Shown here: piece after piece, positions 14,587 to 22,978 of the stretch
Layout of the letters: every line of letters begins with the position of its first letter
How positions within the stretch are numbered: position 1 is the stretch's first letter
Assembly (NCBI GenBank): GCA_031290005.1
Contig: JAITOJ010000030.1
Location: forward strand, 1-23,060
DNA length: 23,060 nucleotides
From: Treponema sp.
GTDB taxonomy: Bacteria; Spirochaetota; Spirochaetia; Treponematales; Treponemataceae
Direction of reading: 5' to 3'
Position numbers and translations under genes: made by a program
Notes under the pieces: generated by a model
Databases searched by the model: none
The model's input: only the letters and a program-made list of their open reading frames with translations
Told to the model about the DNA's origin: nothing

Positions 14587-16806
14587 CTACCGTTTGTGGT
14601 AGTAATTGTATAAATTGAGCGCGGACCTCCTGTTTCCCTTAAAATAGGCCTGCTGGAAAGGCCATATCAGAATACCGTCAGGGAACACGTCGTAAAGGTA
14701 CGCGGCGTCGGTTTTTAGTACGCCGCCGCTGTCTTTGCTGTCGTATTGCGACTGCTCAAAGCCTTTGGGGAAAATTTCCCGCAGCGCCTTCGTGTTCATC
14801 TCCCATGAATAGATGCCGTAAGGCGCGTTGTTTTCGCCTTCCACATTTTTTTCACCGCCGGAGCTTTCAAAGACCGTGTCCTTGTTGCTGTCGTCGATAA
14901 TGACGCCCTCGTGGAGCATAACCATAGCATAAGAGGCCGCTCTGTCCTCATACCACTTAATCTTATACAGGGAAGGCGCGCTGCCGCCGAGCTCGGTGGT
15001 AAAGAGATTCCTGGGCGAAAAAACGCCGGGGGTGAAAAATTTCGCCACACTAATTTCGTAGTCCGCGTCGCCCGTATTGGGCCACACGGCATCAGGCCCT
15101 GGCTTAGGCAGCTTTTTAGGGAAGTGAAAGACGCCGCTGCCGTCCAGGGCCGCCTTTGCCGAGGAAATGCCGTCTTTCGCGTACTGATACTTTGCTTTCG
15201 CTTCGCCAACAAACCTTGAGGGTTCGGCACCGGGATTAACGGCGGGGCCGTACCAAAATTCCAGGGAAGCGTTCGCCATATTCAGGGCTTTTGACAATTC
15301 GACTTTGGACTTGCCCAGAGCAGAGGCGTTTCGCAGGGTCATAAAATTGTTCTTGAACGGCAGATTGCCCGTAATCGCGGACACATTGTTCCAGTAGTCT
15401 TTGTGCGACTGCGTTGCCAGGGTAAACATCTTGTCAAGAACCTCGTCAAGCCCGTCGGTTGCCAGAATCTCAGTTACCATCCAGGGACGCAGATCGATAG
15501 TCCAGTCATAAGAGGCAAGATAGGTAAACGCCGCTTTCAGTGCCCGCAGATTGGAGAAAATATAGTCCAACTCCGCTTTGCCGATATAAGTGTCGCCGGG
15601 GCCATAGATTTCTTCCAGCTTGAAGCGCTCTTTGAGCCGGTTATTCAGGAGCACCTTGCCGTCCGTGGGAAAAGAATCCGCCCGCCGGGCGATTTTCTCA
15701 AAGGCGTCGCCAAAAATAAAGGTATTTACATTATCGATAAAGGGATTAAAACCGCCGCGGTATGAACTTAAGAGCCCCCAAAAGATGTTGTTGTTAAACG
15801 CCTGCCGGGTTTTGACAGAGGCCTGAGATATGGCGAAATCCCCAAAAGGCGTGGCAAAACCTGAAATCCGCTGGTTTATTTTGGGAAGCACCGCGTCTTC
15901 AGGAATATAATCTGTGCCCACATAGGTCCTATACCAGCGGTTATTTTCACTGTAGCCGTCGCAGATCCAGTCGTCCAGGTTTCCGGGAAGGGAGGAGAAA
16001 TACAGGGAACTCAGGATAGAGCGCACGTCCGCGTCCAGCAGCATCTCTCCCAGCTCCGCGAATGTGGAGTACAGCAGGGCTTCGCTGTCGTTGTTGTTCT
16101 TTTTATACACCTCTTTATAGAACGAAGCGGCGTTGTCGTATTTACCGGCGTTCAGGTACTTCCGAGCGCTTGCCTTGAGACCCTCGAAATCCTTTTCCTC
16201 AAACTCCGCGCTGACCGTTACATCTCCTGATGGCAGCGTGAAACCATAGGGCAGGTCTTCGCTGACCGGGACAGGCGCTCCCCCGCCCACGCTATACGCA
16301 AGGGTTCCGATTTTCAGGTCATACCCCGCATCAGGGATCAGGGCGAGCGTGATGGCGTCGCCCGGATTTCCGTAGAGCGGTTCCGGGGATACAAAGCCCT
16401 TGGTAAGGGAAGCATCCACAGAAACCGTATATTTCCCCTCCGCTTTGGGCGCGAAGGTTCCGGTAAGCGTTACGTTTGCCCCCGGAGAGGGCGTCGCAAA
16501 CTGATATTTCCCGTTGATTTTAGAAATGCGGCTGGGGCTTGCGCCGCCCGCTATTTCCGACAGATACTTGAGACTCTCGTCGTCCAGTACATAGCCGGGA
16601 TCAGGGTTCACGTACACCGTTACCCAGATTCCTTCAGGAACCCGCGCTTCGCTTACGCTCAACGTCCCGTGTTCGGGCGCCGGATTGACCCGCACCGTAT
16701 ACTGGGTGCGGTGGTTAATTTCCTGCTGAACCGGATTTTGACAGGACGCAAAAAACATCAACACTCCCGCCAGCAAAAACATACAGGCCGCTCTTGTTTT
16801 CATCAT
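14587..16806 (-). CDS. Lipoprotein with two BR (InlB-like) domains and a helical C-terminal part
   Basis: A 739-residue exported lipoprotein: the signal peptide ends in FFASC with the lipidated Cys at residue 22. Two repeated beta domains of the Divergent-InlB/BR type follow (about 36-118 and 125-202). Each has a YTV.V start, a GDAITLALIPDAGYDL or WVTVYVNPDPGYVL core, and a GANVTLTGTF or GDVTVSAEF end. From 206 on there is a TPR-like helical stretch (NAGKYDNAASFYKEVYKKNNNDSEALLYS), then several hundred residues I do not recognise. Two adjacent ATGs follow AAAGGAGGG; the first is used, though the second has better spacing. It starts 18 bases after the stop of the porin-like gene, so the two form an operon. 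Likely a surface or periplasmic partner of that barrel. Confidence 0.75.
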   Translation of the reverse strand: MMKTRAACMFLLAGVLMFFASCQNPVQQEINHRTQYTVRVNPAPEHGTLSVSEARVPEGIWVTVYVNPDPGYVLDDESLKYLSEIAGGASPSRISKINGKYQFATPSPGANVTLTGTFAPKAEGKYTVSVDASLTKGFVSPEPLYGNPGDAITLALIPDAGYDLKIGTLAYSVGGGAPVPVSEDLPYGFTLPSGDVTVSAEFEEKDFEGLKASARKYLNAGKYDNAASFYKEVYKKNNNDSEALLYSTFAELGEMLLDADVRSILSSLYFSSLPGNLDDWICDGYSENNRWYRTYVGTDYIPEDAVLPKINQRISGFATPFGDFAISQASVKTRQAFNNNIFWGLLSSYRGGFNPFIDNVNTFIFGDAFEKIARRADSFPTDGKVLLNNRLKERFKLEEIYGPGDTYIGKAELDYIFSNLRALKAAFTYLASYDWTIDLRPWMVTEILATDGLDEVLDKMFTLATQSHKDYWNNVSAITGNLPFKNNFMTLRNASALGKSKVELSKALNMANASLEFWYGPAVNPGAEPSRFVGEAKAKYQYAKDGISSAKAALDGSGVFHFPKKLPKPGPDAVWPNTGDADYEISVAKFFTPGVFSPRNLFTTELGGSAPSLYKIKWYEDRAASYAMVMLHEGVIIDDSNKDTVFESSGGEKNVEGENNAPYGIYSWEMNTKALREIFPKGFEQSQYDSKDSGGVLKTDAAYLYDVFPDGILIWPFQQAYFKGNRRSALNLYNYYHKR

Positions 16807-16824
16807 TAGTCCCTCCTTTTATGT

Positions 16825-18315
16825 TTAGAAGTTATAGGTGAGGGAAATAGGCACGGAAATGACCGGCTCGCCGGTAAATTTCGGGATGATACCATACACC
16901 GTTGAATTGGGGTTGAATATATAGCGGGGACTGCCCGGTAACATTATCACCACGCCGGTACGGATTCTGCCGCCGCCAAAACTCACTTCCGCCCAGGGGC
17001 CGACGCCAAAATCGACGTATTTGCTTGCGTCAGTCTGCGCCTTCACCGGGGGAAGACCGAGCTGCCACAGGGTATCCGCTCCGTGCATATCAAGCCCCAC
17101 ATCCACACCGGCGCGGAAGCCCTCCGTAATCTTATAAGAAGGCATAAGCCAGGCGTTTATATTGTAACCGTTGGTAACTTTTACCCCCGCGGCCTCACTT
17201 TCTATTTTGCCGCCGAAAGACATATCCGCCCGGACCGTCACCGTGAACGCGTCAAGGAAAGGAGGCGTCCAGGCGGCGCTCAATGCAACCACATAGGGCT
17301 TTTGCACCGTGTATTCATTGTGATTGGGATTGAGTATTTCAGAATAATCTTCACCGTCAGTGCCGATCACCCGGTCATACACCGCAAAGTTGGTATTGTC
17401 GGTATATTCCAGGGGAAGTTTCGCCCCCGCGTCAACGGCAAGGCCCTTTACGCCGTTATAGTAAAAAGCCGCTTCGATGGTATCCGCGTCGCGGTTATTG
17501 CTCAGACCGGTAACAAGCCGCGTCTCCAGATTGACATCCGGCGCGCCGCCCTGTTCGCCCCAGCGGAACACCTCGCGGTTATTCCCCACAAACTGCGCCC
17601 GGACAAGGCCCACATCCGGTATTTTGTATCCAATGCCTATCTGCATGGCCTTGTACACGTCCCAGACAGTCATCACCCGGTCGCCGTTGTATAAGGGGTC
17701 TGTTTCATTATAGTCTTTCTGCCCGATCACTTCGTTGTCTTCATTGTTGAGCAGATTGAAAATCGCCCGCAGTTTGTTGACCCCCGTGCCCAGGGCGTTG
17801 GATCCAAAAGCCCCTTCCAGCATCAAACCGTTATAGGGAGAGTCAAGCCACACAAGAGGCTCAATTTTGAAATGCGCGCCCTGACTCGCCTTGAACCGGT
17901 AGAAAATATTGTCCTCGTCCTTGCTTCCGTTGGGCAGGAGCCAGGAACCGAATTCAGACGCGCCGATACGGCCCCGGAAATCATCCTCATTGAACTGACC
18001 GGCGGTTAGTGTAAACCAATTAAAAGGCTGCGCCCACACCTTGGCGTTGTCAGACACATAGGCATTGGCGTTACTGAATTCAAGGTCGATAGTAAACCCT
18101 ATTTTGCCGCTGGGCGCGATCCCCTTGGCGGTAAATGCCACGGCGGGAGTGTCGCCCCAGGTGGACGTGGCCGCGGAAGCGGCGGAATGTTCCCCCATAA
18201 AGGCGACGGGGGTAACCACCGCCCTGCCCCAGGCGCTGAAAGCAATCTCCGCCGGTACGTAAGCGCAGAGAACAACGAACATGACGAACGCAAAAATAGT
18301 TTTGCGGTGTTTCAT
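16825..18315 (-). CDS. Porin-like outer-membrane beta-barrel protein
   Basis: A 496-residue protein with a signal peptide (MKHRKTIFAFVMFVVLCAYV) and mature start AEIAFSAWGRAVVTPVAF, a style seen in treponemal outer-membrane proteins. It is full of alternating amphipathic strands (KIGFTIDLEFSNANAYV, ALSAAWTPPFLDAFTVTVRA, FRAGVDVGLDMHG) and ends in VPISLTYNF, with the terminal Phe typical of outer-membrane barrels. ATG 18315 is used because ACTGGAGGA precedes it and the signal peptide begins there; a longer frame to 18363 would start in the terminator hairpin. The length would allow about 16-22 strands, as in a substrate channel. The lipoprotein gene follows after 18 bases. No SusC or TonB-box features are seen. 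The specific substrate is unknown. Confidence 0.75.
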   Translation of the reverse strand: MKHRKTIFAFVMFVVLCAYVPAEIAFSAWGRAVVTPVAFMGEHSAASAATSTWGDTPAVAFTAKGIAPSGKIGFTIDLEFSNANAYVSDNAKVWAQPFNWFTLTAGQFNEDDFRGRIGASEFGSWLLPNGSKDEDNIFYRFKASQGAHFKIEPLVWLDSPYNGLMLEGAFGSNALGTGVNKLRAIFNLLNNEDNEVIGQKDYNETDPLYNGDRVMTVWDVYKAMQIGIGYKIPDVGLVRAQFVGNNREVFRWGEQGGAPDVNLETRLVTGLSNNRDADTIEAAFYYNGVKGLAVDAGAKLPLEYTDNTNFAVYDRVIGTDGEDYSEILNPNHNEYTVQKPYVVALSAAWTPPFLDAFTVTVRADMSFGGKIESEAAGVKVTNGYNINAWLMPSYKITEGFRAGVDVGLDMHGADTLWQLGLPPVKAQTDASKYVDFGVGPWAEVSFGGGRIRTGVVIMLPGSPRYIFNPNSTVYGIIPKFTGEPVISVPISLTYNF

Positions 18316-18327
18316 ACTAAATCCTCC

Positions 18328-18342
18328 AGTTATCACATAACT
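18328..18342. other. Short inverted repeat before the porin-like gene
   Basis: AGTTAT-CAC-ATAACT is a perfect 6-bp dyad lying directly next to the ribosome site of the porin-like gene and just after the terminator-like hairpin. It could be an operator or a leader stem that masks the ribosome site. Confidence 0.35.
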
Positions 18343-18348
18343 CTTATC

Positions 18349-18381
18349 AAAAAAGAGGGGCATAGTCGGTATGCCCCTCTT
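18349..18381 (-). terminator. Rho-independent terminator-like hairpin after the CE15 gene
   Basis: AAGAGGGGCATA (18353-18364) and TATGCCCCTCTT (18370-18381) form a perfect 12-bp stem with a 5-base loop. On the - strand the stem is followed by six T (complement of 18349-18354). It starts 33 bases after the esterase stop and ends about 35 bases before the porin-like start codon. No clear promoter lies between them, so partial termination may set the ratio of esterase to barrel. Confidence 0.85.
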
Positions 18382-18413
18382 ACATCACACGTTATTCACT
18401 CCAGGTACCGCAA

Positions 18414-20426
18414 TTACAGTGTTTCCGGCGCATCGATAAGACCGCGCCAGTCCATTGCTTTGTATTTTGGGGTATTCCCAGGAACGCTGTATCCGTTCTG
18501 TATGCTGGTGGGGCCGCCCGCGGCAGGAGCGGGGGGCTTGGTGGCCCTCCACCCATTGTAAGCAGGCAGGATGGGATCAACCCGCGCTTTTATCCGATCA
18601 GCAATGGTGGGATGTCCGGGCCGGCCCCAGTTCATCCGGTAATACTCAAAGCGGCTGACCGGATCGTCAATCGGGAAAAACGGCGTCCGCAGTTTCAACA
18701 GGTTGGGATTCGTCGCGGCAAATGTGCTGGTGGTCTCGCCTGAGTAAATGCGCATGGCATGGTAATTCCGGTCGGCTGCCTCGTTGCCGGTGTTGCCGCC
18801 GTGGGTTCCCCAGGTCAGCTCAAATCCGTTATTCCAGATGTACTTCTCCGGATCTCCCGACTCAAGCTCGCCGTACATTTTGTAGACTTCGTCGGCTACC
18901 ACCCAATGGGCGAACTGGCCTTCGATGTTGTTCCGGGGCACCACATATCCATCCTGGAAGAGCAATCCGCGAGGGGCGATAAGCGCGCCCAGGAAGTACT
19001 GTTCCGTGGGTATCGAACAAAGAATGCCGAATTTACTCCGGCCCTCGTTGCCGCGCACATGGTCAATATCCAGGCCGTAGTGCAGGTCGGCAAATTCGAG
19101 GAAGCGCGGGCTGAACCAGCCTTTCTGCACACGGGCGGCGGAGAGGGTCTCGAGACCCGACCAGGCTTCCGCGGCGTTCTGCCAGCCGATGTAGGGGATG
19201 GTTACCGACGTGCTGTAGTTGGTCGGCGTCGTGTCGAAGGTTTCAAAATAGGGAGACCAGCCGCGCACGGTGGTATAGCGCCAGGCATCGTCGGTACCGC
19301 CCGGCGTAGCCGCCCACACTTGAGTCGTTCCCAGCATGGTGTCTCCGTTGTTGATCTTCTTCATATACCAGGGCTTGCCCACCAGTCCTTGATACTCCAT
19401 CAGGCCCGGCTGTCCCACCGGCATGGGGTCGGCGTACTCGCCGTCTACCTGATAGCCCGCGGCGGCCAAATAACGTTCTACAGCCGGGCCGCCGGAACCG
19501 GCGGAACCGACCGCCACATGGCCGACCCTGCTGCCCTGCCTGCCTTCGGCGAAGGCGGAAATAATCATCGCCGCTTTGCCGTTCCGGGAATAGCCGGTGA
19601 TGCCGACCTTTTTCGGATCGTAGTAGCCCCTGAATCCCCGCTCGCCTTCACCAATTACATTGTCGCCGTTAAGGTCGACGCCTTCCATTACGGTAAGGAT
19701 AATGCTCATGCCCCAGGCGTATGACATATTCGCCGACGGCGCGTCCGGGTCCCGATTGTTGATACCGTACAGGGTGGGAACATTCCCTTCCCCCTCGTTT
19801 TCATCGGCAAACCCGCCGGAGAAGGTAAAGTCGGCCGTACCGCCGGTCAGATTGGCGGTGGTGGAACCGAAGTACAACGGCAGGCTTGCCTTACCCTCGT
19901 TCGCAGTGATGGCAAGACCCTCTGACAGGTTGGTATTGATGACAAAGCTATACTCATTATTGGTAGTCTTGTGCTTTACGGTAATCGTGCAGTTCGCCGT
20001 ACCGCTGTCCACCCAGGTAATATCAATGGTGTCTTTGTCATAAGCGGGCATCGTGCCGAACTCGTAGTACTGCAAAATCCTGGACAGCTCTTTCCGCCGG
20101 GCTTCCCAGTCGGCAAGAGTTATCACCTTGTTACCGTTGGCAAAGTGGAACGGATCCGGGTAGGCGTGCTGATGCCCCAGGGCGTTCCAGGTGGCTACGG
20201 ACGGCAGATTATTGATGTTAAAGCGCCGTCCGGTAAAGGAAGGATCGGGCTGACCCAAGTTAGTTGGCAGAAGATTGCTGGCGCTGCCTTCTCCAGCCGG
20301 TTCACCCGGCGCGACAACGAGAGTCCCGGTGGGGTCGGCGACGGCCTGTTCGCAAGCCGTCAGCGCCACCAGGAACAACGCGGATACGGCCAATAAGCCG
20401 CCCGCTATTTTGCTTAATTTCTTCAT
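18414..20426 (-). CDS. CE15-type glucuronoyl esterase lipoprotein
   Basis: A 670-residue lipoprotein (ALTAC, lipidated Cys 25) with an alpha/beta-hydrolase domain of carbohydrate esterase family 15, which cuts ester bonds between glucuronic acid on xylan and lignin alcohols. Evidence: RILQYYEFGTMP (116-127), the nucleophile motif VGITGYSRNGKAA with Ser280, GSAGSGG (307-313), ALIAPRGLLFQDG (481-493), and a likely catalytic His542 in WGTHGGN. The family consensus GCSRxGK has Tyr for Cys here, as in some bacterial members. The acidic residue of the usual ESGxGG motif is missing. An EF-hand-like loop DLNGDNVIGEGE (251-262) interrupts the region before the nucleophile. ATG 20426 has GGAGGT eight bases upstream; a TTG just before would swallow that site. 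It lies 70 bases after the cadherin-like gene, with a terminator following. Confidence 0.82.
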   Translation of the reverse strand: MKKLSKIAGGLLAVSALFLVALTACEQAVADPTGTLVVAPGEPAGEGSASNLLPTNLGQPDPSFTGRRFNINNLPSVATWNALGHQHAYPDPFHFANGNKVITLADWEARRKELSRILQYYEFGTMPAYDKDTIDITWVDSGTANCTITVKHKTTNNEYSFVINTNLSEGLAITANEGKASLPLYFGSTTANLTGGTADFTFSGGFADENEGEGNVPTLYGINNRDPDAPSANMSYAWGMSIILTVMEGVDLNGDNVIGEGERGFRGYYDPKKVGITGYSRNGKAAMIISAFAEGRQGSRVGHVAVGSAGSGGPAVERYLAAAGYQVDGEYADPMPVGQPGLMEYQGLVGKPWYMKKINNGDTMLGTTQVWAATPGGTDDAWRYTTVRGWSPYFETFDTTPTNYSTSVTIPYIGWQNAAEAWSGLETLSAARVQKGWFSPRFLEFADLHYGLDIDHVRGNEGRSKFGILCSIPTEQYFLGALIAPRGLLFQDGYVVPRNNIEGQFAHWVVADEVYKMYGELESGDPEKYIWNNGFELTWGTHGGNTGNEAADRNYHAMRIYSGETTSTFAATNPNLLKLRTPFFPIDDPVSRFEYYRMNWGRPGHPTIADRIKARVDPILPAYNGWRATKPPAPAAGGPTSIQNGYSVPGNTPKYKAMDWRGLIDAPETL

Positions 20427-20456
20427 AAAAAAAACCTCCAAAAAATTGTTAGGATA

Positions 20457-20486
20457 TGTACGGCTGAACCACTGTCCAGCCGTACA
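20457..20486 (-). other. Perfect 10-bp hairpin between the cadherin-like and CE15 genes
   Basis: TGTACGGCTG (20457-20466) and CAGCCGTACA (20477-20486) pair around a 10-base loop. On the - strand it starts 10 bases after the upstream stop codon. The nearest T-run is about 12 bases past the stem, next to the CE15 ribosome site, so it is a poor classical terminator. It could be an mRNA end-protecting stem or an attenuator. Confidence 0.65.
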
Positions 20487-20496
20487 AATTGACTGG

Positions 20497-22770
20497 TTAC
20501 TCTACGGTCGCCACGATCTTGTAGATGTTCGTGTAGTCTCCGGCCGTAACTTCAACCCAAAGCACATCACCGGTACTTATCGCGGGATAAGCAGGTGGAA
20601 ATACATAACCATAGAATTCAAAACCTGCTATCCAAGCGTCATCGGCAGGAGCCGCTCCGGTTGTTTTGGCGATCCGGTAATCGGCAGCACTGCCCACCGT
20701 TACTGTGGCGGCTACTTCAGGATCCGGACTAAAAAACCCTGCCGCTCCGGCAGCGGTAGCAGCGTCAAGGGTAACGGCACCAGCTACTGCCACGGCGGCG
20801 GTCGCGCCGGGAGTGCCCAAATCCGTAACGGTTACACCGGAATTGGGTATATACGCATTCCCGCCAAGGGCCAGACTAGTCAGCAGGGCATCCTCCGGTT
20901 CAAGCTTTGGATTAACCTTTACGAAATAGGGTGTTTTGGTCGCGCCATTTTCCGCAACAACCTGAATAAGGTAGGTGCCGGGCTTTTTGGTGATAGGAAT
21001 TTGCCCACCTGCAACAGCAGTCGTAGTAAAGTTATCTGCCATGGACCCGCTCATCTGAATGCTCGATGGATTGGCAACGGTCATATACGAAACCGTCGCA
21101 CCCGTGGAAGCGGTAACCGTCAGATAAGCCGCACCAGCATCGAAGGGGTCAATGTTCAACACAGGAATCGTTTCGGGTGCAATGGCATAGAAATAACCTA
21201 CGTCAGCGCCGTTCATGGCTCCCAATACAATACCCCATTCGTAGTGCCCTGCGCCCGGCGTTACCGAAGTCTCACCGTATTTCAGGGAGGTGATTTCTTT
21301 GTCCGCGCTGCCGGTCGCAACCTGGAACTTGTAGTAGTTGGTAACGCCAAGTTCTGTTTCAACTTTCACCGCGATATATTCTTTGTTCGCTAAAGCACCC
21401 AGTTGACCGTCGGAATTGGGATACTCAACTAAACCGTCATATTGGTTAGCCGTATGTCCAAAAGAAATCGGCGCACCATTAACAGTTGGAGTTGCCTCAA
21501 TAATAATGTTACTCAAATCCGCCCCACTGTAGATACTCTGATTTCCGTCGGTCGCCAAACGGGCTGCTTCAATCCAACTATCCGTAAGCATAAAGCTATA
21601 GCTTTCATGTCCGGCGAAGGAATGGTTACTTGCCTCGCCGATAGTCATCTCCACGTTGTTTATCTTGACGGACTTGAGACTGCCGTCATCGACCTTGCCG
21701 TCCAGCAGAACCTTGTAATAGAGCGTCGATTCTTGACCAGGGAACCCGATCTTTGATTCGATGTAGAGGTATTGCCCGTCAACCGGCGTAATGGTAGTCG
21801 CATTACCGAAAACAGGCGCTACACTGTCTGCCGCAACAGCAATCTTGAAGGTTGTGGTAGCTATCGCGGGTTTTACGTTGACCGATACCTGCGTACTGAG
21901 TTTCGACAACCCAAACCATACTGAACCGGCGACTATACCAGTGTCATTCCAGGTAGTACCCGGTGTTCCAACTCCGGTTCCTTCCTGGGCTATGGGCTGC
22001 CCGGTGAGCTCTTTACCGCCGGAAGCCGACCTGCCGTCCACTACAACATCTGTGATAAGCGGTGTTAGGCTGTGAACTGTTATAGCATAATAGGTGTAAG
22101 AGCCTCCCTCTCCCAAGCGAATGTAGAGAATTTCTTCAGCCTTGAGGTTAAGCGTTGCACTTGCGGCAAAGTCTGGAATCACGCCGGGGAGTACATTGGC
22201 GTAACCAACCGTACCACCGACCGGGGCCGTTACCACAACCACATTGGCACCGGTAAGAGCAATTTCCGGCAGATACACATCACCCAGGCCCGCTCTTTCA
22301 TAATTGGGGCCAAGTTCGGCAAGCGTTGCTGATACACCAGCCACCGTAACGCTTTCTGCTACTGTATTACCAATAATTGCTATCTGATAAAACAGAACCG
22401 TGTCATGATTCGCCGAAAACACCTCAATGTAGAGGCTATCGCCGACTTCAAAGGTAAGGGTCGATGCCGCGGCGAAATTCGGCTTCACGCCGGAGGCTAC
22501 GGCACTATAGTATACCGTCGAGCCTTCCGTAGCCGTTACCGCTACCGGAGCGCTGGTAAGTTGGTTGGCAGCCAGCCCCACATAACCCGGCGTTACCGCT
22601 GTCCAGTCCGCGCTTGGCGTTCCCAGCGACGCCGCCGCTACCCCGGCCACCTTGACGCTTGTCAAAGTCGCGCTGCTGCTCAGCGGGTCAGCGGTATTTT
22701 CACAACCGGCGACCGAAAGACTGAATGCCAGTAAAACACCGAGCATTCTCCATAACGTTTTTTTATTCAT
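20497..22770 (-). CDS. Lipoprotein with about six cadherin-like beta-sandwich domains
   Basis: A 757-residue exported lipoprotein (LSVAGC, lipidated Cys 23). The mature part is a string of about six diverged domains of 95-130 residues of the bacterial cadherin-like (PF12733-like) type. Each opens with a short motif such as LTSVKVAGVAA, AESVTVAGVSA, LKSVKINNVEM or LTSLALGGNAY, and closes with a strand like LFYQIAII, YTYYAITV, TLYYKVLL, NYYKFQVA or NIYKIVAT. Repeated inner phrases (KPNFAAASTLTFEVGDSLYIEV, PDFAASATLNLKAEEILYIRL) show that domains 1 and 2 are the closest pair. There is no enzymatic motif. AAGGAGG precedes ATG 22770 by eight bases. Position at the head of the run, before an esterase and a barrel, suggests a surface polysaccharide-binding or scaffold protein. 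This is inference; adhesion is the alternative. Confidence 0.78.
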   Translation of the reverse strand: MNKKTLWRMLGVLLAFSLSVAGCENTADPLSSSATLTSVKVAGVAAASLGTPSADWTAVTPGYVGLAANQLTSAPVAVTATEGSTVYYSAVASGVKPNFAAASTLTFEVGDSLYIEVFSANHDTVLFYQIAIIGNTVAESVTVAGVSATLAELGPNYERAGLGDVYLPEIALTGANVVVVTAPVGGTVGYANVLPGVIPDFAASATLNLKAEEILYIRLGEGGSYTYYAITVHSLTPLITDVVVDGRSASGGKELTGQPIAQEGTGVGTPGTTWNDTGIVAGSVWFGLSKLSTQVSVNVKPAIATTTFKIAVAADSVAPVFGNATTITPVDGQYLYIESKIGFPGQESTLYYKVLLDGKVDDGSLKSVKINNVEMTIGEASNHSFAGHESYSFMLTDSWIEAARLATDGNQSIYSGADLSNIIIEATPTVNGAPISFGHTANQYDGLVEYPNSDGQLGALANKEYIAVKVETELGVTNYYKFQVATGSADKEITSLKYGETSVTPGAGHYEWGIVLGAMNGADVGYFYAIAPETIPVLNIDPFDAGAAYLTVTASTGATVSYMTVANPSSIQMSGSMADNFTTTAVAGGQIPITKKPGTYLIQVVAENGATKTPYFVKVNPKLEPEDALLTSLALGGNAYIPNSGVTVTDLGTPGATAAVAVAGAVTLDAATAAGAAGFFSPDPEVAATVTVGSAADYRIAKTTGAAPADDAWIAGFEFYGYVFPPAYPAISTGDVLWVEVTAGDYTNIYKIVATVE

Positions 22771-22807
22771 TTATAAACCTCCTTACGGTTTAGAAAAGCT
22801 GTAAAAC

Positions 22808-22845
22808 AGCATACCTTGACAAATTTATTTTACAATGAGTAAAAT
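22808..22845 (-). promoter_or_regulatory. Promoter with dyad upstream of the cadherin-like lipoprotein gene
   Basis: On the - strand TTGTAA (22835-22830), 16 bases, TATGCT (22813-22808). A perfect dyad, ATTTTAC-AATGA-GTAAAAT (22827-22845), covers the -35 box and is placed as a repressor site would be. The leader also holds the small stem GCTGT-AAA-ACAGC (22798-22810). This would drive the four-gene surface block. Confidence 0.45.
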
Positions 22846-22907
22846 AAAGAAACGGGTGTGGATTAAAGATGAATTTTAAGGAGAGAGTAAGGAGTGGATA
22901 TAGAGAA
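22846..22907. other. Purine-rich intergenic stretch, no gene seen
   Basis: Between the dyad and the hairpin repeat the + strand is dominated by A and G (for example AAGGAGAGAGTAAGGAGTGG). Together with the leader and the hairpin it makes up the 197-base gap between the partial gene and the cadherin-like gene. Nothing coding is visible. Confidence 0.4.
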
Positions 22908-22978
22908 TAGACAAATAGAGGGGGAGAGATAGCGGGGCTTTGGCAAACCGCTGAGGCCCCGCCTTCTCTATTTGTCTA
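22908..22978. repeat. Hairpin-forming intergenic repeat, copy 2
   Basis: Outer arms TAGACAAATAGAG (22908-22920) and CTCTATTTGTCTA (22966-22978) are a perfect 13-bp inverted repeat. The inner arms GCGGGGC (22932-22938) and GCCCCGC (22956-22962) are a perfect 7-bp stem. The loop reads TTTGGCAAACCGCTGAG, matching the repeat at 13857-13919 read on the other strand. The right arm contains the stop codon of the partial gene. Confidence 0.75.

Noticed and set aside
18330..18391. CRP-like sites (TGTGA half-sites near the porin-like gene)
   Set aside because: Only unpaired half-sites are present; none has the TGTGA-N6-TCACA spacing.
18990..19010. Loss of the catalytic His in the CE15 esterase (EQYFLGALIAPR where some members have DQH)
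   Set aside because: That His is not the one I expect in the triad; a better candidate, His542 in GTHGGN, is in the right place after the last strand.
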